A DNA stretch of 64,000 nucleotides from Paramoeba atlantica. Lineage: Eukaryota > Discosea. The DNA is taken from positions 992,001-1,056,000 of the forward strand of contig CDRNVI010000012.1 in assembly GCA_977017575.1 (NCBI GenBank), in the 5' to 3' direction. Positions 39,060 to 48,753 of the stretch are shown one piece after another. How positions within the stretch are numbered: position 1 is the first letter of the stretch; each line of letters begins with the position of its first letter. The position numbers and the translations under genes were made by a program. Below the pieces are notes generated by a model. The model did no database searches. It was not told where the DNA came from and was given only the letters and a program-made list of their open reading frames with translations.

Positions 39060-40532
39060 ATGGGCGACAAACATTACCTTTATGTGCACAATTGCTCACC
39101 TGCCATATCGGAGTCAGAACTGCGAGCAATTTTTGGATGTATCGGTCATGTTGAATCTCTCCGTAGACAATTTGATGCTCAGCACAATACTTTTCATTGG
39201 CTAGTTGAATACGTCGATGAACAGAAGGTTGCGACTGCAATTGATGCGCTACAGGGATATGAACTTCTTGGCATTCCACTTCAGTTGTGTTCTAGCCAAA
39301 GATCTCCAATACCAGTGGAACTTGCTCCAACTTCAGCTGAACCAGCCATTCCTTCGTCCGCTAAATTAAAAATCGTTGGTTTACACTACTTGGATGAACA
39401 GATGCGTACATTCTTGGATTTGGATCTTAAAGACCATATTCAGAGAAACGAAGCTCGAATTATTGAACTGACGCAGCAATTACAAAATTTTGATCCGGTT
39501 CCGGCACATAGAGTCCCCTTTCTGTCTGCAAATTGTGTAACTCTTCATAAAGTCTCTAATGAAATTACGAGAGAAGCACTAGAAAGTGCCATTGGGAGTC
39601 TTTGGCGGGATTCAATGTACGCTATCGAATGCCCATGTGATGATCCCATGAGTAGGCATTGGTTAATAGATTTGGGTAATACAGCAAACGTTAAAAAAAT
39701 TATACAGTGTCAAGTTTTGCGACTTCGGGATAACCCTCCGACCAGTGCCTTGTTACGTCTCCCAATTGAAAGTGAGGTCAAATATGCGAGAAGTCAAGTG
39801 TACCCGGAAGAGAATGCGTCTTCCGAATATACTGCATTCGCAAAGGCACAAAAAAGCGAATCTCTCGCTTCAATTAACGAAGGAGGAAAGATGACTGCAC
39901 ATCTAATTAAAGCGAAATCTGCAGAAGAGAATTTGTCAACGCGTGAGAGAACATCCGAAATAACGGAAGGTGCAGTAGTCTTAGATGATGCACATATTAA
40001 GAAGGGGTCTTCTAGTTTGCCGCGTTATAATCAACCTTTGCGTAGTTCTGCTTCTACTTCTAGGGATAAAAAAGCAAATGAGGCGTACCATTACTCGGCT
40101 TCTACTTACAAAAGGAAGACCAGTTTATCTTCAGAAGAGTTGTCACCTCTAAGTCAAAATCAGATGAACCGGTCGCACAGCCGCAGTCCTAGACGCCGCA
40201 GCCCTCGTAGACACGATCAAAGAAGTTACAGTCCTAGACGCCGAAGTCCTCGCAAACGCGAACATAGAAGTCGAACACCCAGAAATCGTAGTCCCAGAAA
40301 ACATAGCTCTCGAGACCGTAGTTCTTGTAGTCGAAATTCCAATAGGTATAGTTACCATCGAAGATCTCGAAGTCGTACGCCACCCAGAAGATACTCGCGG
40401 CATTCTCGCAGTCCGACAAGGAAAATATCGAGTGGGAGCAAGTATCGCAGTCCCACACCGACGAAAAGAAGTCGACAACGACATTACGAGCGTGTCTCGA
40501 GTCGCCACAATACTCACGGGAAAAGCTATTAG
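39060..40532 (+). CDS. SR-type splicing/RNA-binding protein (RRM + RS domain)
   Basis: 490 aa from the first in-frame ATG, 31 bases after a CTTTTTCAG acceptor (39029). Residues about 5-80 are an RRM (HYLYVHNCSPAISESELRAI, then FHWLVEYVDEQKVATAIDAL). A helical region and a possible degenerate second RRM (VPFLSANCVTLHKVSNEI) follow. The last ~130 residues are an RS domain with many SRSP/RRSPR repeats. SR proteins bind pre-mRNA and recruit splicing or trans-splicing factors; phosphorylation of RS serines regulates them. In an organism with trans-splicing this may act on spliced-leader addition. Confidence 0.87.
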   Translation: MGDKHYLYVHNCSPAISESELRAIFGCIGHVESLRRQFDAQHNTFHWLVEYVDEQKVATAIDALQGYELLGIPLQLCSSQRSPIPVELAPTSAEPAIPSSAKLKIVGLHYLDEQMRTFLDLDLKDHIQRNEARIIELTQQLQNFDPVPAHRVPFLSANCVTLHKVSNEITREALESAIGSLWRDSMYAIECPCDDPMSRHWLIDLGNTANVKKIIQCQVLRLRDNPPTSALLRLPIESEVKYARSQVYPEENASSEYTAFAKAQKSESLASINEGGKMTAHLIKAKSAEENLSTRERTSEITEGAVVLDDAHIKKGSSSLPRYNQPLRSSASTSRDKKANEAYHYSASTYKRKTSLSSEELSPLSQNQMNRSHSRSPRRRSPRRHDQRSYSPRRRSPRKREHRSRTPRNRSPRKHSSRDRSSCSRNSNRYSYHRRSRSRTPPRRYSRHSRSPTRKISSGSKYRSPTPTKRSRQRHYERVSSRHNTHGKSY

Positions 40533-40855
40533 ACTTTGCTTTAGTCGGACATTTTTTTGCTATAGATTTCTTCACGTTAGCACATGACACTACTTATTGA
40601 GGATTCTTAAAGTTTTATTACTCTAGTTACAGATGGGTAGACTTTGGATGCTTCTTCAGATTTTCACTTACACATTAAAATCTCTTTAAAATGTGTCTGT
40701 GCTTCTACACGATGCTATTCTACACGATACTCTGAGCACTACTCAAACTCGAAAAGCAAAGCAAGCGAGTTAGCGTAGCATGCCGCTCGTGTTCTTGGAG
40801 CTTTAGTGCTGAAGAATATTTACCAAAAAACTCAAGTGTTCAAGCAACGTCTTCC
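40533..40855. other. Intergenic region
   Basis: No gene or RNA recognised. Confidence 0.5.
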
Positions 40856-42739
40856 ATGGGACTTAATGTACCACGGGCAATACGAGGCATGTTGGGACCT
40901 TCTGTCGTATCTTCGCTTAATTCTCTTTTTGAGAACGAGCATTGGGTTCCTCCACGGGCTCTTGAGCGTCACCTAAATGCCCTTGATCAATCCCTTCTCT
41001 CTTTGCAAGATTTACTTCGTGATGATTCAAGATGGGAATCACGAGATTTCATGAAAGCGAGAAATGAGGTATTGCGTGACGTGTTCTACGACCCAAGTTT
41101 AGTGTGGTCCGATCGCGAGAAAGAAAGTGGACTAGGCGGTCTCGTGGAAAAGGGGGTATTAAAGGTGGCTCGAGTAGATGGAGAAACGCGATATCTTTTA
41201 GGGGAGTCGTCACGGGTCGCGTTAACTGACCTTATTATTGGTACTGCATCTTTTCCCGAGACCTCAAGCAATGTTATGGGGCGATGCGTGAAGCACAGTT
41301 CCCTCGGGAAGCCACTTGATAAGACCTGTGTAGCCTGTTTAAGAGCATCTATCTATTGGTACGCGAGTGACGTATTCAATCATGGTCTCATGTTCCGGGG
41401 CCTCAAAGGTGGAATAAACGTCCACGCTTCCACTAGTGAACATGAGAGTTCCCATGTAGCAAACAGTACATCCTTTAATATTGCCAATGGCACGCCATAC
41501 GATCGCAAGAATGGGATGTCAAATGTTTCTCGAATAGTCTCGAAGATCCCTGCACAGCTCAAAGTTGGATCCTCGAAAGAAAAGTTTATTGAAAATTTTC
41601 TATTTTTTTGCAAGAATCATTTAGGCTCCGGTTGGACTTGGTTAGTTTACGACACGAAGGGAGAAAAGGTCGATGTGCTAAACACGCCGAATCATATTTG
41701 TGCCCTTGCCGTAGGATTTTGGCCGCTCCTTTGTCTAGATATGTGGGAGCATGCCTGGGCTTTCACGGAGAAGGACTTTTTGTCATTAAAAACAAAGAAA
41801 AATTTTGACGACAACGACCCTCCACCATGGACTCGAGCAGCAAGAAGAAAAATTCGCGGACTGCCATCTCTTGCCGCAACCATAACCACCCCAGCGGTCT
41901 ACACTTCGTCCAGTCCGCAGGAGGAGAAAGAAAAATACGTCTTCTCTTATCTAGATTGTGTGGATTGGGAGTTTGTTTCAGGACAAATCCGTGCAGCGCA
42001 GTCGTGGCAAACTCGAAAAGATGTTGAAACACAGAAATGGGATTCATTCGTGCGCAGCGAACGCGACAAGGCGGAGGCAGAAATGAAAAAAGCAGCCTCG
42101 GTTGAAAAATTAAAGGAGGAAAGTTTGGACGAGGGTGTTCAGGACTCTGAAGACACTGCAGAGGCGTCCGAAGAGGAAGTAAAGGACGAGGACGACACGA
42201 GTTCAGGTCGAAATGAAGCTGAGCTAGAAGATAACGACGAGGAAAATGACAATAAGGAATCACATAAGGACATCAATGATTCTATCGCTCCGGGTTCTGT
42301 GGAGACCCAGCATAAATTTGAAAGTCAACAACCTTCCTCTGTTGGAGACGAACTGGGTGACGAAGCTGAAGGAATTTGTATCGGAGTAGGTAGTGAGGTT
42401 ACGTCCCGTGAACTTGTAAAGAAATCTCTCCTTGCAGAGAAAGGGGATGTTGAATCTTTCGTAAGTTCGAAAACGCCGGTCTCTAGTATTGTCTCATCCT
42501 GTGACGCATCTAGTGACACTCTATCTAATGCGGGAAAGGAATCTTTAAAAACATCTACATCCACCACATTAGAAGAGCAATTGTGGAATGATATGTTCTC
42601 CGACCAAGAGGATATATCTCCAAGCGCTTCAAAAACTGAACCTGATGCAGTCTCGCATACGGATGAGAAAGAAGATGAAGAAGACGATCTTCTTTATTCT
42701 TCGAAATTAAAGAAAGGGTCACCGCCGATGGATGAATGA
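40856..42739 (+). CDS. Fe/Mn superoxide dismutase-fold mitoribosomal protein (mS42/mS43-like)
   Basis: 627 aa. Residues about 25-310 follow the Fe/Mn-SOD fold: YASDVFNHGLMFRGL (about 168-182; cognate of the NHxFYW motif), KFIENFLFFCKNHLGSGWTWLVYD (about 245-268), and LLCLDMWEHAWAF (about 290-302; cognate of DVWEHAYY). SOD-fold proteins mS42/mS43 are structural parts of mitochondrial small subunits in fungi and kinetoplastids. The second His, the Asp and the final His can be seen, so metal binding is not excluded. A long acidic Glu/Asp/Ser-rich tail of about 230 residues ends the protein, unlike classical SODs. An active SOD is the alternative but the tail and inserts argue against it. Confidence 0.72.
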   Translation: MGLNVPRAIRGMLGPSVVSSLNSLFENEHWVPPRALERHLNALDQSLLSLQDLLRDDSRWESRDFMKARNEVLRDVFYDPSLVWSDREKESGLGGLVEKGVLKVARVDGETRYLLGESSRVALTDLIIGTASFPETSSNVMGRCVKHSSLGKPLDKTCVACLRASIYWYASDVFNHGLMFRGLKGGINVHASTSEHESSHVANSTSFNIANGTPYDRKNGMSNVSRIVSKIPAQLKVGSSKEKFIENFLFFCKNHLGSGWTWLVYDTKGEKVDVLNTPNHICALAVGFWPLLCLDMWEHAWAFTEKDFLSLKTKKNFDDNDPPPWTRAARRKIRGLPSLAATITTPAVYTSSSPQEEKEKYVFSYLDCVDWEFVSGQIRAAQSWQTRKDVETQKWDSFVRSERDKAEAEMKKAASVEKLKEESLDEGVQDSEDTAEASEEEVKDEDDTSSGRNEAELEDNDEENDNKESHKDINDSIAPGSVETQHKFESQQPSSVGDELGDEAEGICIGVGSEVTSRELVKKSLLAEKGDVESFVSSKTPVSSIVSSCDASSDTLSNAGKESLKTSTSTTLEEQLWNDMFSDQEDISPSASKTEPDAVSHTDEKEDEEDDLLYSSKLKKGSPPMDE

Positions 42740-43049
42740 AAGGTTTTCCCTTGAATATTGATTTTCCGAAACATTTTTTACTGACGTGCCACGGTTTCCT
42801 AAGCCTGTAGGAAGTCAGTAGGTCTTGATGCAATTTTATTTTTGGCTAGGCCTTGTTTTTTGTCTGACTACAATTGTCTCTTTGTTTTCAAATTTCTTAC
42901 AGTTGATTTTGCATTCAGCAGTAAGTAGCGTACAGCAGGAGGGTTGAAACCTGTCAGGTTTTGCCGGGTTTTGCCAGGTTTTGCCAGGACACCTATTTTG
43001 GGGGGGTCACTTTGGGAGGCGTGCCACGGCTTCAAGAAGGGGTATTTTC

Positions 43050-43467
43050 GACGAAACAGACCTGGAACTTAGGTGTCAGTGAGGTTCCTTTTGATGCCAT
43101 CACAAATCATATGATGGAATTTTTGAAGAAGTGTTATGGCGGGGTATATGAAGATAGCAAGCGGGATCGGGAGGTTGTGATTCAATGGTTCAAGACGATT
43201 TGGCGTGGTCTACGAGGTGGGACTATTGAATACGGCAGAGTGCACCGCGATCGCAGTAAAAATCTTAAGGAGAAGGTGCAAGAAATTTGTAGCCGCACGG
43301 ATGAGATTCTTGTAGAGTTCAAGAAGGTGCAAAGAGAGGTCGGAGAATTGCGGGATGAAGTACTTGCTCTACGGAAAAAAGTGATCCATCTTGAAATTCT
43401 GAGTATCAAGCAGACGACTGAAAGCATGGGTGAAGTCCATGGGGAAGGAATGAAGAAAGGAATTTAA
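43050..43467 (+). pseudogene. Coiled-coil ORF of a DNA transposon family, copy B
   Basis: About 135 residues aligning with the second half of the ORF at 18669-19570: TWNLGVSEVPFDAITNHMME, FLKKCYGGVYEDSKRDREVV, WFKTIWRGLRGG, HRDR, then a coiled coil ending VIHLEILSIK. The first half of the protein is absent, so this copy is truncated at its 5' side. Directly downstream on the same strand is a DDE transposase remnant starting near 43470, which suggests both belong to one two-gene element. Function unknown. Confidence 0.6.
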
Positions 43468-43469
43468 TT

Positions 43470-44034
43470 ATGATGGACGGGTGTCCTTTAGCATGGAGCG
43501 GACCATTTGAAGGGCGGATGCGAATGTTTCGCAAACTCTTCGATCCCTGGATTTTCGCATAAAAAAGATGAGTTATGGCCGATAAGGCATATAAACGTTT
43601 ATAAACGTACGACATTGTCTATGCCAAGAAAAGGGTAATGATATTGATGAGCAATTCGACATGGAGTTTCGGCGAATAAGAAATCGGATCGAACGCTTTT
43701 TTGCTCATATAGATCACCACAAAATTCTTCACTATAATCAACACCGCATTGATTTTGTCAAATCCGGCTTTGGACTGCTTTGGAATGCAGAATGCTTTCG
43801 GTGGAAATTTTGCAAGCGAGAATTGTAACGCGACACGGTGGTTATGTTAGATGCTGAGTCGAAGTTTGTAAACGAGTGGAAATCTAGGCCAGATTGTTTG
43901 TGTACATTTTTTAAGGATGATGCTAGAGACAAAGAAGCAATAAAAGATTACCGCGACAGTATAAAGCGAGAACTTTACATTTCTGGGATCAGGAATGTAG
44001 GAAAGTGCCCAGCACATGCCAAGAAATCGGATGT
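43470..44034 (+). pseudogene. DDE transposase remnant, IS5/PIF-Harbinger-like, copy B
   Basis: Several frames on the + strand. MMDGCPLAWSGPFEGRMRMF is followed by two stops and MADKAYKRL, the D-K-x-Y region. Then in another frame come FDMEFRRIRNRIERFFAHID and HHKILHYNQHR, and in a third EWKSRPDCLCTFFKDDA and ISGIRNVGKCPAHAKKSD. The same blocks occur in order on the minus strand at 48769-49339. R-N-x-I/V-E-R-F-F-A resembles the last-acidic-residue helix of IS5/DDE_Tnp_4 enzymes; the superfamily is tentative. A Tc1 end (CAGGGGGGG after TA) cuts it off at about 44040. Confidence 0.6.
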
Positions 44035-44037
44035 AAC

Positions 44038-45290
44038 ATACAGGGGGGGTCACGAAAAAGGTGGGGGGTCTAAAATTTGTACCGTGCGAGCTTTTGACCT
44101 AATTCCTTCGGCATTCAACAGATCTCGAAATTTTAAGACTACTGGCACCATTGTTGCCGCCCCTGAAGCTGATATGACGTCATGATAAATTTTTACTGAA
44201 TTTTTTACCTGAAAATTCTGCAAGAAATCGGATTTTTATCATTTTTTATCATTTTAGCCCATTAATCTATGAATAAAATACCACTTAACTCTTTCTAACA
44301 CATCTTTTATGCCGAAAACACTTCGCCGCCAGAGGCGCACCCTCTCGACGCAACAAATCACTTATGAAACACGTAATTTGCGTCCATGAGGTACAAAACC
44401 AGGGACGTTCGATTACAGACACTGCTGCTCTTATGAAATGCAGTGAAGCAACTGTCTCTCGATGGGTTAAACGCCACCGGGAGACAGGAGGGTTAGAACG
44501 TATAAAATACATACGTAAGAATGCGATTGATAATGAAGAGTTTCGAATAATGTTAGAATCTATTGTAGATGAAGAAAATCAACGTAGTCCCATTGGCTGT
44601 CCATCTTGGAGGTGGGTTCACCGCCAGATCGATCAAACCAAGTACCCATGCTCTCTTTCATCTGTGAAAAGATCACTGAAAAGGAGCGGGTACATAAGCA
44701 GAAAAATGAGGAAAGTTCCTCATCTCACGCCTCAGCACAAATTCGACCGCCTGGAGTTGGCAAATCGTTTGGAGAGGTTCACCCCTTTTCAATACGCCCA
44801 TATTCTGTGGACGGATGAAAAGATTTTTAAATGCGGGTACCACTCACGCAATATTTGGTACATTTGCAAAAGGTCACATGAACCCCTTGAGGTACCAAAA
44901 GATGTTGAGAAATATTTCGGAGGAAAGGGGGTTCATATTTGGATGGCGGTGAGCCTTGAATGGGGGGTTCCCAAGGTTCACTGTTTTCATGAGTTTGCGG
45001 AGAATGAGACGGTCACTAATGAAACGTTTCTCTCTGCCATGACAAAACGAAATAGTTTCTACAACTGGTTAAAGCGTAAACCAGCGGCAACAGTGATCAT
45101 GGATAACGCTCCGGGCCATAATCACGCTCGCCGCGCTTTGTTTATACAAAGCTAACGAAAAGTGAAATTCAGAGGAAAAACGAAAAGTTGAAACTCATAC
45201 ACGATGAAGAACAAACTTCCAAGAGAAAGTTTCGCAAATATTCCAATCGGATGGACAAGAAAATGTTTAATCAGAACGAATAATTTATTC
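44038..45290 (+). mobile_element. Tc1/mariner element, transposase damaged
   Basis: The left end at TA-CAGGGGGGG (44038-44048) interrupts the DDE remnant. An ATG at 44309 gives MPKTLRRQRRTLSTQQITYE, resembling the N-terminus of the 19768 element. After one frameshift the main frame (44364-45155) has the helix-turn-helix SITDTAALMKCSEATVSRWV, first Asp in HILWTDEKIFKCGY and second Asp in ATVIMDNAPGHNHARRAL. The frame then ends; a shifted frame continues LTKSEIQRKNEKLKLIH. The expected third acidic block (SPDLSPIENVW type) is absent, so this copy is probably inactive. No matching right terminal repeat was found. Confidence 0.8.
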
Positions 45291-45572
45291 GTTCATTATT
45301 ATAATGTTATCAGAATCCGTGATACTATCCTCAGCTGTAAAAGAGTGGAGGAAGGCGGGTGTCCGCTAATTATTAGATAGGGTAATTTTTACTGAGAAAA
45401 AAGAATATCAGAATAATTTCAGTAAGGGCACGACGGAGGTCAACTATTCTTCACTATTTTTGACTAAGTACTTTTCTTCACTACGTCAGAGTGGACTTCG
45501 CGGTTTTTGCCAGGTTTTGCCAGGTTTTGTCTTTCGTAGGTTTCAACCCTCTAAGTTAGTTGATTTTTCACT

Positions 45573-46304
45573 ATGATACTACATACATGTATGATAGCTC
45601 CCGCGGACGAACCACATTGTAACCACTGCATCACGAAACCCCGCTGCGCAAGTAAAGTACATTCCAGTGTTTTACCTCCGGAGTACCGTCTTGCCCAGGT
45701 AGTACACAATATTTCCAATCCGGCACCATCTTGGAAGGTCACACACTCAGCATGTGAATGGGAAGGCGTCTCCTGTGACCTCCATGGCAGAGCTTCAAGC
45801 ATTGACTGGGAGTTGCCAACCCGAACCCTAAGCGGAACACTTGACATTATTCTACTTCCTGGTACTGTTGTCTCGTTTGATTGTTGCGAGAATGAAATTG
45901 TAGGTAAGGTGGATCTGATTGGTCTTCCGGAGGCTTTAAAAAAGATAAATCTAGCGTACAACTTTTTTACGGGAAAAGCTTCGTTGCATTCATTACCCAG
46001 CACATTGCAGCGTCTTGTTTTGGCCGAAAATGAGCTACAAGGCAGGGTCGATTTAACTCAGCTTCCTACAACACTGTCATTTCTTTCACTTCGTTGTAAT
46101 CATTTCTATGGAAAACTTAACTTTCTTCATCTTCCCCAACATCTTGCTGTTCTTTATCTGAACCAAAACAGGTTTTCTGGGTTAGCTAACATGCGCAATT
46201 TACCTCCAAAGATGCGTATCATAAATTTATGCGAAAATTGCTTCAGTGATATAGTACCGAGGCCCGCTCCGCTATGCGTGGCCACAATTGGAATGTTTGC
46301 TTAA
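45573..46304 (+). CDS. LRR family protein, copy 3
   Basis: 243 aa from an ATG. Family signature CASKVHSSVLPPEYRLAQVV, N-cap SWK...SACEWEGVSCD, SSIDWELPTRTLSGTL, then the most regular repeats of the four copies: LPGTVVSFDCCENEIVGKVD, LPEALKKINLAYNFFTGKAS, LPSTLQRLVLAENELQGRVD, LPTTLSFLSLRCNHFYGKLN, LPQHLAVLYLNQNRFSGLAN, and a cap. Unit length is 23. The leader MILHTCMIAPADEPHCNHC is Cys-rich. It sits between two mobile-element blocks, 20 bases after the inverted end at 45551, so the gene may move with or be duplicated by nearby elements. Function unknown. Confidence 0.8.
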   Translation: MILHTCMIAPADEPHCNHCITKPRCASKVHSSVLPPEYRLAQVVHNISNPAPSWKVTHSACEWEGVSCDLHGRASSIDWELPTRTLSGTLDIILLPGTVVSFDCCENEIVGKVDLIGLPEALKKINLAYNFFTGKASLHSLPSTLQRLVLAENELQGRVDLTQLPTTLSFLSLRCNHFYGKLNFLHLPQHLAVLYLNQNRFSGLANMRNLPPKMRIINLCENCFSDIVPRPAPLCVATIGMFA

Positions 46305-46359
46305 TCACTAGGCGAAAAAATACTAACAGGAAGAAGCAGAAGTATCAATGCTACTATTA

Positions 46360-46785
46360 AACTCGATCAATACCAGCGTTAACGGCGGCCCCAAAGTACA
46401 TATACTTGTCAATACCTGTCTTTAGGATATCCCAGAGTTCATTTGCAAGAACAGATTCGTACTGATGCAGCTTTTCAGTCTTGGGAAAAAATGTAGGAAA
46501 TTGCTGAATTGTGATGTTAGATGGACATTGTTCAAGGAAAGACCGAACGTCAAGAACTGTTGCGAAGGAATGCTCATAAGCGCATGCATGCAAGGAACGG
46601 TGCGAGTAGCGTAAAATCCAGCCTCCTTGTTGCTTGTCAAGGCGACCTGGACGGCTGTAGCCTGCTCCGGCTTGACTCGGATTTCACATTCTCTCCTATG
46701 ATGATAATAATTTCGTGTCCGACAATGAGACTCGAAACGACAGCCAGGGGCAGTGCATTCGTAGCTGGCCGGAAGCTCTGATAAA
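46360..46785 (-). pseudogene. Decayed zinc-finger-like ORF, minus strand
   Basis: Read on the minus strand, SYECTAPGCRFESHC with TRNYYHHRRECEIRVKP looks like a C2H2- or BED-type finger. A shifted frame gives VLDVRSFLEQCPSNITIQQF and KLHQYESVLANELWDILKTG. Family not recognised. Removing the LINE at 46855-48753 places this just downstream of the minus-strand DDE remnant, so it may be a second ORF of that element. Confidence 0.4.
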
Positions 46786-46843
46786 ATTCTGGAGATTCAG
46801 CTCAAGGTCGCAAAGTTAGGAAAGTAGTAAATCTGTGAGAAGT

Positions 46844-46854
46844 AATTAATTATT
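46844..46854. repeat. LINE target-site duplication, left copy
   Basis: AATTAATTATT, repeated exactly at 48754-48764 after the A-rich tail. Confidence 0.8.
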
Positions 46855-48753
46855 AACCGGACTCCCCGGCGGGGCACCACTCTTCCTACAGGCCCATCGC
46901 CATGGGAGAGTGCATCCTCAAGGTGGCGGGGCTCCTTGCCCTGGAGAAAATCCGGGAACATCTCCCCACTTACTTTCAGGGCATCCAGTTTGGAGCCCAA
47001 TACACGCAGGGGTGTGAGCACATAATTTATAATGTGCGACAGCACTTCAGGGACAGGCCGAAGGAGGTCATCGTGGCGGCAGACCTCGAGAACGCCTTTA
47101 ATAGCATCTCACGGTCGGCAATTTTTAGGGCGGTAAGGGGGGATCCGAAACTCCTCCCCATTGAGGGCATCACCCTGTTCAGCTACGGCACCACCAGTAC
47201 CCTTCACCTTGGGGAAGGCCAATGCATCACGAGCTCAAGGGGGGTCAAGCAGGGCGACCCCATGGCTCCCATCCTATTTGCCATAGGGATCCAGGGGGCA
47301 ATCGCCAGAGTGGCGGCCAACTTCACAGGCACGCTGAAGGTCTGGGCGTACCTGGATGACGTCACCTTTGATGGTGAACCCAAGGTTTGCGCGGAAGCCC
47401 TAGAGGCCCTCCGCGAGGAGCTGAAGCATCTTGGGCTACGGTTAAATACTGCTAAATGCAAAGTAGCTACCAGACGCGAGGACCTCTTCTCCGAGTTCTC
47501 CGGATCTCGCATGGTCCACTCCCCCGGGGGGGTCAAACTACTGGGGGCCTTCATCGGGGTGTCGGAGGCTAGGGAGGAAGAATGGGTGCTTTCCAAGGCC
47601 CCCAAGGTAATCTCCTTCCTGGGGAAACTCAAGGACATTAGCAGGCAATGCGCCTTGCCCCTTTTAAGACTCTGTGGGAGTCCTCGATGGAACTACATCG
47701 TAAGGACCCACGACCCCCCGGTCACTAAAGTGGCCAATACCCAGGTCGACAAAGCCGTCCTGGCATGTGCTGAGGCCTTGCTCGGGGGGATGGGCTCCTT
47801 GGGAAAAACGCCGTTCTCCAATAACCTTTTCACGGCAGATTTCCTGGGGACCATCCCCTTCGCGCACAAGGCGGAAGACATGCAGGCCAAGGCGAAGAAC
47901 GCCCTACAGGGCCGACCCCAAGGCATGTCAGCCAAGGAACAGCGGCGCAACCTCTGTGAGGCCGCGTTGGGGAAAGCCCCGACGGCCACCCAACTGGTCT
48001 GCATGCGACAGACCCAGAACATTCACTCCACTAAGTGGATGAACGCATGGCCCAACAGGCCGGAGTATTACATGCGGGACCCGCAGTGGGAGACTGCGGC
48101 CCGTCTCCGGTACTTGGTCGCCCCCACCTCGGAACCTGAGCTCCAGTGCGTGTGCGGTGCAACCCTCCGCAATGAGGAGTTTTGCGTACACGCACTGGAT
48201 TGCAAAAAGGTTAAGGGGAAGACCCAGGCCTCCCGCCACAAGGAGGTCAAGGAAACCTTTCGAAACCTTCTTGTGCAGTATGGTTTCAAACCGGACCTAC
48301 ACGAACCGAGGTTCGACAATGGACGGGGGCCCGACATATGCTTCCAGCTGGGACGGAAGACTGCCCTAGTTGATGTCACCGTGGTGAACCCACTGGCCCC
48401 GTCCTACGTGGAGAAGGAGGCCGCAGAGCCCTCTCATACCCTGAGGATGGCAGAGGCCAACAAGCGGCGCTCACACGATGAGATGGCGACCGCCCGAGGG
48501 ATGGAATTTTACCCCTTGGCATTCACCACGTATGGGATCCCGGGCCCAGAGACTTTGAACTTCCTAACCAAGGTGGCCCGGGCTCACTCATCCGACAAGA
48601 ACGGATGCATGTCCCACCTTCTGATGGCCATAGGGGTGGCCATCCAGAAAGGTAATGCCCAGATTGTACAGGCGGCAGTACAGGACTGGTACCGCCGCGG
48701 GGTACGAGGCTAGCTGGGCGATGGGATTAGGGAAAAAAAAGGAAAAAAAAAAA
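46855..48753 (+). mobile_element. CRE/R2-type non-LTR retrotransposon, 5'-truncated
   Basis: 1.9 kb, flanked by an exact 11-bp duplication AATTAATTATT and ending in an A-rich tail (48733-48753). The reverse transcriptase frame is entered in mid-domain (HHSSYRPIAMGECILK), so the N-terminal zinc-finger/DNA-binding part is missing. A C-terminal C-x-C-x..H-x..C region and restriction-like endonuclease follow. Kinetoplastid relatives of this class (CRE, SLACS, CZAR) insert in spliced-leader genes; this copy does not, since the flank is a DNA transposon remnant. Confidence 0.88.
46857..48713 (+). CDS. Reverse transcriptase with restriction-like endonuclease (LINE ORF, partial)
   Basis: Open from 46857 to TAG at 48711-48713, with an internal ATG at 46902. 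RT motifs: FGAQYTQGCEHIIYNVRQHF, VIVAADLENAFNSISR (first catalytic Asp), SRGVKQGDPMAPILFAIGIQ, and KVWAYLDDVTFDG (YLDD; two catalytic Asp), then LRLNTAKCKVA and KLLGAFIGV. A linker with RQTQNIHSTKWMNAWP precedes CVCGATLRNEEFCVHALDCK (C-C-H-C knuckle) and the endonuclease: GRGPDICFQLGRKTALVDVT (PD..D). The element nicks target DNA and primes reverse transcription there. The frame has no stop despite 5' loss, implying recent arrival. Degenerate copy at 15590-16104. Confidence 0.9.
   Translation, partial: PDSPAGHHSSYRPIAMGECILKVAGLLALEKIREHLPTYFQGIQFGAQYTQGCEHIIYNVRQHFRDRPKEVIVAADLENAFNSISRSAIFRAVRGDPKLLPIEGITLFSYGTTSTLHLGEGQCITSSRGVKQGDPMAPILFAIGIQGAIARVAANFTGTLKVWAYLDDVTFDGEPKVCAEALEALREELKHLGLRLNTAKCKVATRREDLFSEFSGSRMVHSPGGVKLLGAFIGVSEAREEEWVLSKAPKVISFLGKLKDISRQCALPLLRLCGSPRWNYIVRTHDPPVTKVANTQVDKAVLACAEALLGGMGSLGKTPFSNNLFTADFLGTIPFAHKAEDMQAKAKNALQGRPQGMSAKEQRRNLCEAALGKAPTATQLVCMRQTQNIHSTKWMNAWPNRPEYYMRDPQWETAARLRYLVAPTSEPELQCVCGATLRNEEFCVHALDCKKVKGKTQASRHKEVKETFRNLLVQYGFKPDLHEPRFDNGRGPDICFQLGRKTALVDVTVVNPLAPSYVEKEAAEPSHTLRMAEANKRRSHDEMATARGMEFYPLAFTTYGIPGPETLNFLTKVARAHSSDKNGCMSHLLMAIGVAIQKGNAQIVQAAVQDWYRRGVRG

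Larger units (their letters stand above)
42939..45551. mobile_element. Composite element bounded by inverted GAGGGTTGAAACC ends
   Basis: GAGGGTTGAAACC at 42939-42951 is matched by its complement at 45539-45551. Next to each end lie tandem GGTTTTGCCAG-type repeats, in the same orientation at both sides. Inside, in order on the + strand, are a coiled-coil ORF, a DDE transposase remnant and a Tc1 element. A further GTTTCAACCCTCTA lies at 55343-55356. The inverted ends suggest transposon termini, but no target duplication was seen. Confidence 0.5.

Noticed and set aside
46855-48753. LTR or VIPER-type retroelement because of YLDD in the RT
   Set aside because: The PD..D restriction-like endonuclease, C-C-H-C knuckle, A-rich tail and 11-bp duplication identify a non-LTR element.
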